NCBI RefSeq assembly: GCF_018294505.1
Contig: NC_057811.1
Coordinates: 406,217,652-406,281,651 of the forward strand
Reading direction: 5' to 3'
DNA: 64,000 bases
DNA from: Triticum aestivum
Taxonomy: Eukaryota; Streptophyta; Magnoliopsida; Poales; Poaceae
Part shown: positions 46,021-59,177 of the stretch, in pieces
Position numbering within the stretch: the stretch's first letter is position 1
How the letters are laid out: every line of letters starts with the position of its first letter
Program-made: the position numbers and the translations under genes
Notes under the pieces: generated by a model
What the model saw: only the letters and a program-made list of their open reading frames with translations
Told to the model about the DNA's origin: nothing
The model's database searches: none

Positions 46021-47222
46021 TTAAGGTAAAATAGCATAAAACAATATAGACCCTGACTCTTCATTATGGAGAATGGAGATCATCCTGTCTCCAATTCTTG
46101 CGCCTCGCTTACTTTTGCTTCCATGAAGCTCCTTGCGGCTGTCCATACATTTTTTCCATTCTTTGATTTGCATGTCTCCACTTCTTTTAGAAATCCGGTA
46201 TGGACAGTTGAGATTCGTAGGATGACCTGGTTGTATATTCAAAACATCAAGCCTACCATTCTGATACATCAAATGAGGCACACAATCCTCTGGGATTATC
46301 TGTTGAAAAACATAGTAATAACTTCATAGTTAGCAATGATAATGCACTAGTTTTAGAACTATGCAAAATATGCACAGATGTCGTAATAGTAAGAAATCTT
46401 ACCAGGGTATCTCCATAGTAGTTACCGTAGTTCAACATGTGCACTAGTGGCACGTATGGAGGACCATAATGATGAGGAGTTTGATTGTAGATATTGTAAT
46501 TCTCAATATCAGTACAAAATCCGACCAGATGAGTTTTCTCCTTATAATTTAACTCAGAGCCATCGGTGTAGTAGGTTCTGTCTACCATGTTCTGCACATT
46601 GTTTGAACAATCAAAATAAGCTGTCAATGAAAATAAGCTATCAACTATTTTGAAATGAACAATATAAATTAGCTAATAACTATGTTTGAGAAACTCACAT
46701 AGCGGTAGAATTGGAGGCGTATCAACAAGGACCCAAATGTCCATATTGTCTTGCTCGATGTCAGGATCACCAAGATCCATGGTGACAGGCATACCCTCAT
46801 CAAAACCATACATCTTGCAAAATGCTTCCCAATTTTTGCAACCAAAATGGGTTACGCTCTCAGAATTATACAGCTTTACTTCAAAATCTATATCATGATG
46901 GGTCCTTAGGTGAATTTTCTTTGTTTCCATACTTTCATGGTCTTCAAAACCCATCCTCTCCAAGACGTAGCGTCTTGCATGGCATGGGATAAGCTAGCCG
47001 AATTGTAAAAGATGAAAAGTACACGTTGAAATAGTTGAAGTCGTGCTTAATTACGAAAAAATAACACTTGTCGTCGTTGCGTACCGTTTCAACATCGAAC
47101 GTCTCCTCGAGCTTAATACTGAAGCGCCGATCTTCGTCCAGGTGAGGCCTGTCGCACTGACCTCGGTCGTCGTGGCACCAGTCGCACTCCCCCGGGAGAC
47201 TTTCGTCGTCCGAGTACGACAT
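46021..47222 (-). pseudogene. E9 cargo gene, three exons, possibly B3-like, one frameshift
   Basis: Minus strand, ATG at 47222 (MSYSDDESLPGECDWCHDDR). Exon 1 runs to 46699, before GTGAGT; exon 2 is 46620-46403, AG before and GTAAGA after; exon 3 is 46299-46021, ending LFYAILP and TAA. Without one extra base near 46991, where the frame slips between TIRLA and IPCHARRYVLERMGFEDH, the exons sum to exactly 340 codons including the stop. The block CKNWEAFCKMYGFDEGM followed by VTMDLG recalls B3 DNA-binding domains; this is a guess from pattern only. Related ORFs are common in wheat CACTA elements in my memory. There is no signal peptide or membrane segment. Confidence 0.65.
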
Positions 47223-47680
47223 TTCCTATGTTCATATATAATTCAAATATTAAACATCTACAATTAAATATATGTACTAAAAAACCTAAGTTAGATCATT
47301 ATTATTCATCACGGGTTGACTATCGGTTTGTCGAGTCTTTTCTTGAAAACTCTCAGCTCACGTGGTGTATACATTCGACCGTTGGTGATGGTCGCTCCTC
47401 CCTTTGTCCCCGTGTGCATTACACCAAAATGTCTAGCTAGCACACGGGAACAAAGGAGAAGCGACCCCCACGACAACAGTCGGGATTCTTCGTCCTCTCA
47501 TATATATATATGGTGGAACTATCCCTCACTGATTCCTCTCTGACATTTGCGACCGTCGGTGATGGTAGCTCCTCCTTTCGTTCTCGAGTGCATTACACCA
47601 AATTGTCTAGCACACGGGAACGAAGGAGAAGCTACCCCCACGACAACAGTGGAGATTATTCGTCCTCTCATATATGGTGG
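47223..47680. repeat. Two related hairpins upstream of the cargo gene
   Basis: Hairpin 1 pairs 47390-47417 (GGTCGCTCCTCCCTTTG...) with 47440-47466. Hairpin 2 pairs 47564-47591 (GGTAGCTCCTCCTTTCG...) with 47610-47636. The two are diverged copies of one unit, each followed by CGTCCTCTCATATAT. They lie 170-420 bp upstream of the cargo-gene ATG and may be part of its regulatory region. Confidence 0.65.
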
Positions 47681-48157
47681 AGACTCGAAATACTTACAGT
47701 CAACCCGAAATATCGTTTAATTATCTTTCTAAAAGAGGATTTGGCTGGTCTCACCTCGATGTCGGAGGGGGCGGTGACGGGGACGACGGCGGGGATGATG
47801 GAGGGGCCGGGGGGCTCCTAGATTTCTGCGAAAACAAAAACCCTATAAGCTATCAACTAATCATAGTGCTCTCCAATTTTAGCATTCAAAGTAGGATCGG
47901 AGTAGTTTTCCACTTTGAGCATTCAATAAGCAAAATCAAATCACAAAATAAAGTAGTATTCAAATTAGGATGCATTCAATTATAAGCAAAACTACATCAT
48001 CTCCATGCGTCCGTACATCGCCGAATATTATCACTAATACACCTCGAATACTATCATACATATAGCACCGCTAGTACAGCTAGAACAGTAGCGCCCGACA
48101 GGTATCGGCGCGGGCGGTGGACACCCAAAGGGACGGAACCATCACAGGATCATAGCT
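47681..48157. other. E9 non-coding stretch
   Basis: It holds a short GC-rich patch (47760-47820) of GACGG-type repeats followed by AT-rich sequence. I see no supported gene. Confidence 0.4.
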
Positions 48158-48480
48158 CTAGTGAGATCCCTGAAGAACCTGCCAGGTATTGTCGAACCTG
48201 CCCTCCAACGCAACCATGTAGCGACGGACGTGCTGGTCCTCCTCGCTGACACGGTGACGTACCACCTCCGCGGTGTCCGGAAGCCTTGGCACCGTCACTG
48301 GCCCATGCGAGCGCCACCAAACAAGGATCGGGTCAACAACGGGCTGGTTCCTCACCAACCTACGCCCACCGGAAGGTAGCACCTCCCAAAACCAGCGCGG
48401 CGGAGCCCAGTCCCGGACATGGTCCCTCTGATCAAGTCGGCCTCCTCCGCCGAGTCGACGACGAGGATGCGGGATAGTCT
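48158..48480 (-). pseudogene. E9 short coding remnant on minus strand
   Basis: A 74-codon open frame (VRNQPVVDPILVWWRSHG, DTAEVVRHRVSEEDQHV, EGRFDNTWQVLQGSH) ends at 48158. Its composition is protein-like rather than random, and I recall similar ORFs in CACTA elements, but I cannot name a domain. The upstream limit is not clear. It may be a last exon of a second CACTA gene. Confidence 0.4.
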
Positions 48481-49149
48481 TCGTCGACGTTGATGCGGGA
48501 ATAATTGCTTTAACTAAAAAAACAAACTAGTTCTATTAATTTCCTTACTATAAATAGAATAAAGTAGTACTTACTACAAATAAACTAGCTAGTTTAACTA
48601 GTTCTATTATTTTTCTAACTAATTCTATTAAACACTTTCTAAGTAGTACTTACTAAAAGTTATCGGGGAGGGGGGTACATATATCGACAATGACATACCC
48701 GATAAAAAATAAGAAGAGGAAGAAGACGAAAATAAAGAGGAGAAGAAGAAAGGAATAGAGGAGGAGATCGAAGAAAAAAAAGAAAAAAAGAGGAGAAGAA
48801 GAAGGAATAGAGGAGAAGAAGAAAAAATAGAATAATATATTATTCTATTTCTTCTTCTTCTCCTCTATTTCTTCTTCTTCTACTCTTTTTTTTCTTCTTT
48901 TTCATCTTCTTATTTATTTCTCCTCTACGTCCTCTCCTCTTCTTCTTATTCTTCTTCTTCTCCTTCTTCCTCTTCTTATTTTCCTGTTTTCTCTCCTTCT
49001 TTTTCTTCTAAATATGAACATACATAAATGACTTCTAAATATGAAAAATCTAAACTACACTTCTAAATTAATACATCTAAATTACAACAACTAAATTAAC
49101 TACACATCTAACTACACATCCAAATTAATACAACTAAATTACAAATCTA
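48481..49149. repeat. Purine tract and pyrimidine tract around a palindrome
   Basis: AT-rich sequence (48481-48700) leads to a GA-rich tract (about 48705-48825), a perfect 24-bp palindrome starting AATAGAATAATA (48826-48849), and a CT-rich tract (about 48850-49010). Together the tracts form a long imperfect hairpin. The rest (49011-49149) is AT-rich without genes. Confidence 0.75.
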
Positions 49150-49464
49150 AATTAAACTACGTACAGTACTATAGCTAGGGGGCGCGGCGGCAGCGGCGGC
49201 GGCCATTACAGGGAGGAGGAGGAGGGGATCGGGGCGGCGCTCACAGGGTGGCGGAGGGCGACGGCGACCACGGCGGGCCGGTGGTGGAGGGCGGCGACGG
49301 TGACGTATACGGGGCGACGGCTCGGGGGCGCGCGGCGGAGGCCGACGGCGACGGCGGCGGGGGGCGGAGGACGACGGCGACGGGCGATGGCGTGGGCTCG
49401 GGGGCACGGGCGACGGCGACGACGACGATGACGGGGCAGCCTGGCGGCGTAGATCGAGCTCGCG
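49150..49464. other. E9 GC-rich stretch before an N gap
   Basis: Very GC-rich GGCGGCGAC-type sequence. Open frames in several phases give Ala/Arg/Pro or Gly/Asp low-complexity products, so coding status cannot be decided. It is cut by the gap. Confidence 0.4.
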
Positions 49465-49949
49465 NNNNNNNNNNNNNNNNNNNNNNNNNNNNNNNNNNNN
49501 NNNNNNNNNNNNNNNNNNNNNNNNNNNNNNNNNNNNNNNNNNNNNNNNNNNNNNNNNNNNNNNNNNNNNNNNNNNNNNNNNNNNNNNNNNNNNNNNNNNN
49601 NNNNNNNNNNNNNNNNNNNNNNNNNNNNNNNNNNNNNNNNNNNNNNNNNNNNNNNNNNNNNNNNNNNNNNNNNNNNNNNNNNNNNNNNNNNNNNNNNNNN
49701 NNNNNNNNNNNNNNNNNNNNNNNNNNNNNNNNNNNNNNNNNNNNNNNNNNNNNNNNNNNNNNNNNNNNNNNNNNNNNNNNNNNNNNNNNNNNNNNNNNNN
49801 NNNNNNNNNNNNNNNNNNNNNNNNNNNNNNNNNNNNNNNNNNNNNNNNNNNNNNNNNNNNNNNNNNNNNNNNNNNNNNNNNNNNNNNNNNNNNNNNNNNN
49901 NNNNNNNNNNNNNNNNNNNNNNNNNNNNNNNNNNNNNNNNNNNNNNNNN
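49465..49949. other. Assembly gap (N)
   Basis: 485 N. No sequence to interpret. Confidence 0.99.
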
Positions 49950-50430
49950 GGAAGCAGAGGGCTTTGGTCCCGGTTGGTGGCACCAACCGGGACCAAAGGG
50001 GAGCATTGGTTCCGGTTGGAGCCACCAACCGGGACTAATGTGCTGGCGCGGTGCGGTGGGAAGTTTAGCCCCACCTCGCTAGCTGAGAGAGCTCAGCACC
50101 TGTTTATAAGCTGCGCTGCAGCTCAGGTGTTGAGCTCCTCTGTAATATGCACTCATTATACATGCCTACCTTTGTCATTGCCATGTTGGGCCTATTGGGC
50201 CTGCGGGCCTGCATCCTGGCCCATGTGCAGATGGGTTTCTAGTCGTATGCAGGCTGTGTGGCCCATTAGGCGGCATTTTTTTTATTTTTTCCAGTATTTT
50301 TTTGTTTTTTTAATTATTTATTTTCTTTTGATTTTTGCTTTATTTTTTTATTATTTTTGCTTTTAGCTCAGAATAATTATAAACTTTCTGTTAATCCATT
50401 AGTTTCCAAATTTGAATAGTTTAAATTTCA
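49950..50430. repeat. Second set of CACTA-type inverted repeats and lead-in to the array
   Basis: CTTTGGTCCCGGTTGGTG (49962-49979) pairs with 49981-49998 around a single base. A second, less perfect pair follows to 50037. They resemble the third subterminal repeat at 45465-45497. The rest, to 50430, is non-coding, with T-rich tracts (50277-50360) just before the first array unit. Confidence 0.7.
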
Positions 50431-51444
50431 TTCGGAAACTCGTGTGTTACAAAGGGATTTCATTTCTTAAACCTAATTTGAACTCCTGACTTTTTGTGTG
50501 TTCAAAATGCACCATTCAAAGCCACATCATCATTTTTCAATCCTTTCTAACTTCATTTGTTATTTTTCATGCATTTACTAATTATTTTGAGCTATAAGAC
50601 CCTAAAATTGAAAAGCATTTCAAATGAAGTCTGAAAAGGTTGAAAGTTGGCATGATATCATCATTTCATCCACATAGCATGTGCAAGAAAGTTGAGCGGG
50701 TTACGGCAAAAACTGGATGCACTTCGTGTACAAAACGGACAATCTCTTTCAAAGTATCAGGATTTCATCCGGAAACTCGTCTGTTACAAAGGGATTTCAT
50801 TTTTTAAACCTTATTTGAACTCCTGACTTTTTGTGTGTTCAAAATACACCATTCAAAGCCACATCATCATTTTTCAATCCTTTCTGACTTCATTTGTTAT
50901 TTTTCATGCATTTACTAATTATTTTGAGCTATAAGACCCTAAAATTGAAAAGCATTTCAAATGAACTCTGAAAAGGTTGAAAGTTGGCATGATATCATCA
51001 TTTCACCCACATAGCATGTGCAAGAAAGTTGAGAGGGTTACGGCAAAAACTGGATGCACTTCGTGTACAAAACGGACAATCTCTTTCAAAGTATCAGGAT
51101 TTCATCCGGAAACTCGTCTGTTACAAAGGGATTTCATTTTTTAAAACTTATTTGAACTCCTGACTTTTTGTGTGTTCAAAATGCACCATTCAAAGCCGCA
51201 TCATCATTTTTCAATCCTTTCTGACTTCATTTGTTATTTCTCATGCATTCACTAATTATTTTGAGCTATAAGACCCTAAAATTGAAAAGCATTTCAAATG
51301 AACTCTGAAAAGGTTGAAAGTTGGCATGATATCATCATTTCATCCACATAGCATGTGCAAGAAAGTTGAGAGGGTTGCGGCAAAAACTGGATGCACTTCG
51401 TGTACAAAACGGACAATCTCTTTCAAAGTATCAGGATTTCATCC

Positions 51445-51987
51445 NNNNNNNNNNNNNNNNNNNNNNNNNNNNNNNNNNNNNNNNNNNNNNNNNNNNNNNN
51501 NNNNNNNNNNNNNNNNNNNNNNNNNNNNNNNNNNNNNNNNNNNNNNNNNNNNNNNNNNNNNNNNNNNNNNNNNNNNNNNNNNNNNNNNNNNNNNNNNNNN
51601 NNNNNNNNNNNNNNNNNNNNNNNNNNNNNNNNNNNNNNNNNNNNNNNNNNNNNNNNNNNNNNNNNNNNNNNNNNNNNNNNNNNNNNNNNNNNNNNNNNNN
51701 NNNNNNNNNNNNNNNNNNNNNNNNNNNNNNNNNNNNNNNNNNNNNNNNNNNNNNNNNNNNNNNNNNNNNNNNNNNNNNNNNNNNNNNNNNNNNNNNNNNN
51801 NNNNNNNNNNNNNNNNNNNNNNNNNNNNNNNNNNNNNNNNNNNNNNNNNNNNNNNNNNNNNNNNNNNNNNNNNNNNNNNNNNNNNNNNNNNNNNNNNNNN
51901 NNNNNNNNNNNNNNNNNNNNNNNNNNNNNNNNNNNNNNNNNNNNNNNNNNNNNNNNNNNNNNNNNNNNNNNNNNNNNNNNNNNNNNN
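51445..51987. other. Assembly gap (N) in array
   Basis: 543 N. Flanks are array monomers on both sides. Confidence 0.99.
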
Positions 51988-54900
51988 TGTTTCAAAGGGA
52001 TTTCATTTTTTAAAACTTATTTGAACTCCTGACTTTTTGTGTGTTCAAAATGCAGCATTCAAAGCCACATCATCATTTTTCAATCCTTTCTGACTTCATT
52101 TGTTATTTTTCATGCATTTAATAATTATTTTGAGCTATAAGACCCTAAAATTGAAAAGCATTTCAAATGAACTCTGAAAAGGTTGAAAGTTGGCATGATA
52201 TCATCATTTCATCCACATAGCATGTGCAAGAAAGTTGAGAGGGTTACGGCAAAAACTGGATGCACCTCGTGTACAAAACGGACAATCTCTTTCAAAGTAT
52301 CAGGATTTCATCCGGAAACTCGTGTGTTACAAAGGGATTTCATTTTTTAAACCTTATTTGAACTCCTGACTTTTTGTGTGTTCAAAATGCAGCATTCAAA
52401 GCCACATCATCATTTTTCAATCCTTTCTGACTTCATTTTTTATTTTTCATGCATTTACTAATTATTTTTGAGCTATAAGACCCTAAAATTGAAAAGCATT
52501 TCAAATGAACTCTGAAAAGTTTGAAAGTTGGCATGATATCATCATTTCATCCACATAGCATGTGCAAGAAAGTTGAGAGGGTTACGCCAAAAACTGGATG
52601 CAGTTCGTGTACAAAACGGACAATCTCTTTCAAAGTATCAGGATTTCATCCGGAAACTCGTATGTTACAAAGGGATTTCATTTTTTAAAACTTATTTGAA
52701 CTCCTGACTTTTTGTGTGTTCAAAATGCACCATTCAAAGCCACATCATCATTTTTCAATCCTTTCTGACTTCATTTNNNNNNNNNNACCATTCAAAGCCA
52801 CATCATCATTTTTCAATCCTTTCTTACTTCATTTGTTATTTTTCATGCATTTACTAATTATTTTGAGCTATAAGACCCTAAAATTGAAAATCATTTCAAA
52901 TGAACTCTGAAAAGGTTGAAAGTTGGCATGATATCATCATTTCATCCACATAGCATGTGGAAGAAAGTTGAGAGGGTTACGGCAAAAACTGGATGCACCT
53001 CGTGTACAAAACGGACAATCTCTTTCAAAGTATCAGGATTTCATCCGGAAACTCGTGTGTTACAAAGGGATTTCATTTTTTAAAACTTATTTGAACTCCT
53101 GACTTTTTGTGTGTTCAAAATGCACCATTCAAAGCCACATCATCATTTTTCAATCCTTTCTTACTTCATTTGTTATTTTTCATGCATTTACTAATATTTG
53201 AGCTATAAGACCCTAAAATTGAAAAGCATTTCAAATGAACTCTGAAAAGGTTGAAAGTTGGCATGATATCATCATTTCATGCACATAGCATGTGCAAGAA
53301 AGTTGAGAGGGTTACGGCAAAAACTGGATGCACCTCGTGTACAAAACGGTCAATCTCTTTCAAAGTATCAGCATTTCATCCGGAAACTCGTCTGTTACAA
53401 AGGGATTTCATTTTTTTAAACTTATTTGAACTCCTGACTTTTTGTGTGTTCAAACTGCACCATTCAAAGCCACATCATCATTTTTCAATCCTGTCATACT
53501 TCATTTGTTATTTTTCATGCATTTACTAATTATTTTGAGCTATAAGACCCATAAATTGAAAAGCATTTCAAATGAACTCTGACAAGGTTGAAAGTTGGCA
53601 TNNNNNNNNNNGCCAAAAACTGGATGCAGTTCGTGTACAAAACGGACAATCTCTTTCAAAGTATCAGGATTTCATCCGGAAACTCGTATGTTACAAAGGG
53701 ATTTCATTTTTTAAAACTTATTTGAACTCCTGACTTTTTGTGTGTTCAAAATGCACCATTCAAAGCCACATCATCATTTTTCAATCCTTTCTGACTTCAT
53801 TTTTTATTTCTCATGCATTTACTAATTATTTTGAGCTATAAGTCCCTAAAATTGAAAAGCATTTCAAATGAACTCTGAAAAGGTTGAAAGTTGGCATGAT
53901 ATCATCATTTCATCCACATAGCATGTGCAAGAAAGTTGAGAGGGTTACGGCAAAAACTGGATGCACTTCGTGTACAAAACGGACAATCTCTTTCAAAGGA
54001 TCAGCATTTCATCCGGAAACTCGTCTGTTACAAAGGGATTTCATTTTCTAAAACTTATTTGAACTCCTGACTTTTTGTGTGTTCAAAATGCACCATTCAA
54101 AGCCACATCATCATTTTTCAAACCTTTCTGACTTCATTTGTTATTTCTCATGCATTTACTAATTATTTTGAGCTATAAGACCCTAAAATTGAAAAGCATT
54201 TCAAATGAACTCTGAAAAGGTTGAAACTTGGCATGATATCATCTTTCATCCACATAGCATGTGCAAGAAATTTGAGAGGTTTACGGCAAAAACTGGATGC
54301 ACTTCGTGTACAAAACGGACAATCTCTTTCAAAGTATCAGGATTTCATACGGAAACTCGTCTGTTACAAAGGGATTTCATTTTTTAAAACTTATTTGAAC
54401 TCCTGACTTTTTGTGTGTGCAAAATGCACCATTCAAAGCCACATCATCATTTTTCAATCCTTTCTGACTTCATTTTTTATTTCTCATGCATTTACTAATT
54501 ATTTTGAGCTATAAGACCCTAAAATTGAAAAGCATTTAAAATGAACTCTGAAAAGGTTGGAAGTTGGCATGATATCATCATTTCATCCACATAGCATGTG
54601 CAAGAATGTTGAGAGGGTTACGGCAAAAACTGGATGCACTTCGTGTACAAAACGGACAATCTCTTTCAAAGTATCAGGATTTCATCCGGAAAATCGTCTG
54701 TTACAAAGGGATTTCATTTTTTAAAACTTATTTGAACTCCTGACTTTTTGTGTGTTAGAAATGCACCATTCAAAGCCACATCATCATTTGTCAATCCTTT
54801 CTGACTTCATTTGTTATTTTTCATGCATTTACTAATTATTTTGAGCTATAAGACCCGAAAATTGAAAAGCATTTCAAATGAACTCTGAAAAGGTTGAAAG

Positions 54901-55697
54901 TTGGCATGATATCATCATTTCATCCACATAGCATGTGCAAGAAAGTTGAGAGGGTTACGGCAAAAACTGGATGCACTTCGTGTACAAAACGGACAATCTC
55001 TTTCATAGTATCAGGATTTCATACGGAAACTCGTCTGTTACAAAGGGATTTCATTTTTAAAACTTATTCGAACTCCTGACTTTTTTTGTGTTCAAAATGC
55101 ACCATTCAAAGCCACGTCATCATTTTTCAATCCTTTCTGACTTCATTTGTTATTTTTCATGCATTTACTAATTATTTTGAGCTATAAGACCCTAAAATTG
55201 AAAAGCATTTCAAATGAACTCTGAAAAGGTTGAAAGTTGGCATGATATCATCATTTCATCCACATAGCATGTGCAAGAAATTTGAGAGGGTTACGGGAAA
55301 AACTGGATGCACTTCGTGTACAAAACGGACAATCTCTTTCAAAGTATCAGGATTTCATCCGGAAACTCGTCTGTTACAAAGGGATTTCATTTTTTAAAAC
55401 TTATTTGAACTCCTGACTTTTTGTGTGTTCAAAATGCACCATTCAAAGCCGCATCATCATTTTTCAATCCTTTCTGACTTCATTTGTTATTTCTCATGCA
55501 TTCACTAATTATTTTGAGCTATAAGACCCTAAAATTGAAAAGCATTTCAAATGAACTCTGAAAAGGTTGAAAGTTGGCATGATATCATCATTTCATCCAC
55601 ATAGCATGTGCAAGAAAGTTGAGAGGGTTGCGGCAAAAACTGGATGCACTTCGTGTACAAAACGGACAATCTCTTTCAAAGTATCAGGATTTCATCC

Positions 55698-56578
55698 NNN
55701 NNNNNNNNNNNNNNNNNNNNNNNNNNNNNNNNNNNNNNNNNNNNNNNNNNNNNNNNNNNNNNNNNNNNNNNNNNNNNNNNNNNNNNNNNNNNNNNNNNNN
55801 NNNNNNNNNNNNNNNNNNNNNNNNNNNNNNNNNNNNNNNNNNNNNNNNNNNNNNNNNNNNNNNNNNNNNNNNNNNNNNNNNNNNNNNNNNNNNNNNNNNN
55901 NNNNNNNNNNNNNNNNNNNNNNNNNNNNNNNNNNNNNNNNNNNNNNNNNNNNNNNNNNNNNNNNNNNNNNNNNNNNNNNNNNNNNNNNNNNNNNNNNNNN
56001 NNNNNNNNNNNNNNNNNNNNNNNNNNNNNNNNNNNNNNNNNNNNNNNNNNNNNNNNNNNNNNNNNNNNNNNNNNNNNNNNNNNNNNNNNNNNNNNNNNNN
56101 NNNNNNNNNNNNNNNNNNNNNNNNNNNNNNNNNNNNNNNNNNNNNNNNNNNNNNNNNNNNNNNNNNNNNNNNNNNNNNNNNNNNNNNNNNNNNNNNNNNN
56201 NNNNNNNNNNNNNNNNNNNNNNNNNNNNNNNNNNNNNNNNNNNNNNNNNNNNNNNNNNNNNNNNNNNNNNNNNNNNNNNNNNNNNNNNNNNNNNNNNNNN
56301 NNNNNNNNNNNNNNNNNNNNNNNNNNNNNNNNNNNNNNNNNNNNNNNNNNNNNNNNNNNNNNNNNNNNNNNNNNNNNNNNNNNNNNNNNNNNNNNNNNNN
56401 NNNNNNNNNNNNNNNNNNNNNNNNNNNNNNNNNNNNNNNNNNNNNNNNNNNNNNNNNNNNNNNNNNNNNNNNNNNNNNNNNNNNNNNNNNNNNNNNNNNN
56501 NNNNNNNNNNNNNNNNNNNNNNNNNNNNNNNNNNNNNNNNNNNNNNNNNNNNNNNNNNNNNNNNNNNNNNNNNNNNNN
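55698..56578. other. Assembly gap (N) in array
   Basis: 881 N. The left flank is identical to the left flank of the gap at 51445. Confidence 0.99.
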
Positions 56579-59177
56579 CCTTTCTGACTTCATTTGTTAT
56601 TTCTCATGCATTTACTAATTATTTTGAGCTATAAGACCCTAAAATTGAAAAGCATTTCAAATGAACTCTGAAAAGGTTGAAAGTTGGCATGATATCATCT
56701 TTCATCCACATAGCATGTGCAAGCAAGTTGAGAGGTTTACGGCAAAAACTGGATGCACTTCGTGTACAAAACGGACAATCTCTTTCAAAGTATCAGGATT
56801 TCATCCGGAAAATCGTCTGTTACAAAGGGATTTCATTTTTTAAAACTTATTTGAACTCCTGACTTTTTGTGTGTTAGAAATGCACCATTCAAAGCCACAT
56901 CATCATTTGTCAATCCTTTCTGACTTCATTTGTTATTTTTCATGCATTTACTAATTATTTTGAGCTATAAGACCCTAAAATTGAAAAGCATTTCAAATGA
57001 ACTCTGAAAAGGTTGAAAGTTGGCATGATATCATCATTTCATCCACATAGCATGTGCAAGAAAGTTGAGAGGGTTATGGCAAAAACTGGATGCACTTCGT
57101 GTACAAAACGGACAATCTCTTTCATAGTATCAGGATTTCATACGGAAACTCGTCTGTTACAAAGAGATTTCATTTTTAAAACTTATTCGAACTCCTGACT
57201 TTTTGTGTGTTCAAAATGCACCATTCAAAGCCACGTCATCATTTTTNNNNNNNNNNGGCAAAAACTGGATGCACTTCGTGTACAAAACGGACAATCTCTT
57301 TCAAAGTATCAGGATTTCATACGGAAACTCGTCTGTTACAAAGGGATTTCATTTTTTAAAACTTATTTGAACTCCTGACTTTTTGTGTGTTCAAAATGCA
57401 CCATTCAAAGCCACATCATCATTTTTCAATCCTTTCTGACTTCATTTTTTATTTCTCATGCATTTACTAATTATTTTGAGCTATAAGACCCTAAAATTGA
57501 AAAGCATTTAAAATGAACTCTGAAAAGGTTGAAAGTTGGCATGATATCATCATTTCATCCACATAGCATGTGCAAGAATTTGAGAGGGTTACGGCAAAAA
57601 CTGGATGCACTTCGTGTACAAAACGGACAATCTCTTTCAAAGTATCAGGATTTCATCCGGAAAATCGTCTGTTACAAAGGGATTTCATTTTTTAAAACTT
57701 ATTTGAACTCCTGACTTTTTGTGTGTTAGAAATGCACCATTGAAAGCCACATCATCATTTGTCAATCCTTTCTGACTTCATTTGTTATTTTTCATGCATT
57801 TACTAATTATTTTGAGCTATAAGACCCTAAAATTGAAAAGCATTTCAAATGAACTCTGAAAAGGTTGAAAGTTGGCATGATATCATCATTTCATCCACAT
57901 AGCATGTGCAAGAAAGTTGAGAGGGTTATGGCAAAAACTGGATGCACTTCGTGTACAAAACGGACAATCTCTTTCATAGTATCAGGATTTCATACGGAAA
58001 CTCGCCTGTTACAAAGGGATTTCATTTTTAAAACTTATTCGAACTCCTGACTTTTTGTGTGTTCAAAATGCACCATTCAAAGCCACNNNNNNNNNNNNNN
58101 NNNNNNNNNNNNNNNNNNNNNNNNNNNNNNNNNNNNNNNNNNNNNNNNNNNNNNNNNNNNNNNNNNNNNNNNNNNNNNNNNNNNNNAAACTGGATGCACT
58201 TTGTGTACAAAACGGACAATCTCTTTCAAAGTATCAGGATTTCATACGGAAACTCGTCTGTTACAAAGGGATTTCATTTTTCAAAACTTATTTGAACTCC
58301 TGACTTTTTGTGTGTTCAAAATGCACCATTCAAAGCCACATCATCATTTTTCAATCCTTTCTGACTTCATTTGTTATTTCTCATGCATTTACTAATTTTT
58401 TGAGCTATAAGACCCTAAAATTGAAAAGCATTTCAAATGAACTCTGAAATAGGTTGAAAGTTGGCATGATATCATCATTTCATCCACATAGCATGTGCAA
58501 GAAATTTGAGAGGGTTACGGCAAAAACTGGATGCACTTCGTGTACAAAACGGACAAGCTCTTTCAAAGTATCAGGATTTCATCCGGAGACTCGTCTGTTA
58601 CAAAGGGATTTCATTTTTTAAAACTTATTTGAACTCCTGACTTTTTGTGTGTTTCAAAATGCACCATTCCAAGCCACATCATCATTTTTCAATCCTTTCT
58701 GACTTCATTTTTTATTTCTCATGCATTTACTAATTATTTTGAGCTATAAGTCCCTAAAATTGAAAAGCATTTAAAATGAACTCTGAAAAGGTTGAAAGTT
58801 GGCATGATATCATCATTTCATCCACATAGCATGTGGAAGAAAGTAGAGAGGGTTACCGCAAAAACTGGATGCATTTCGTGTACAAAACGGACAATCTCTT
58901 TCAAAGTATCAGGATTTCATCCGGAAACTCGTCTGTTACAAAGGGATTTCATTTTTTAAAACTTATTTGAACTCCTGACTTTTTGTGTGTTAGAAATGCA
59001 CCATTCAAAGCCACATCATCATTTGTGAATCCTTTCTGACTTCATTTGTTATTTTTCATGCATTTACTAATTATTTTGAGCTATAAGACCCTAAAATTGA
59101 AAAGCATTTCAAATGAACTCTGAAAAGGTTGAAAGTTGGCATGATATCATCATTTCATCCACATAGCATGTGCAAGA

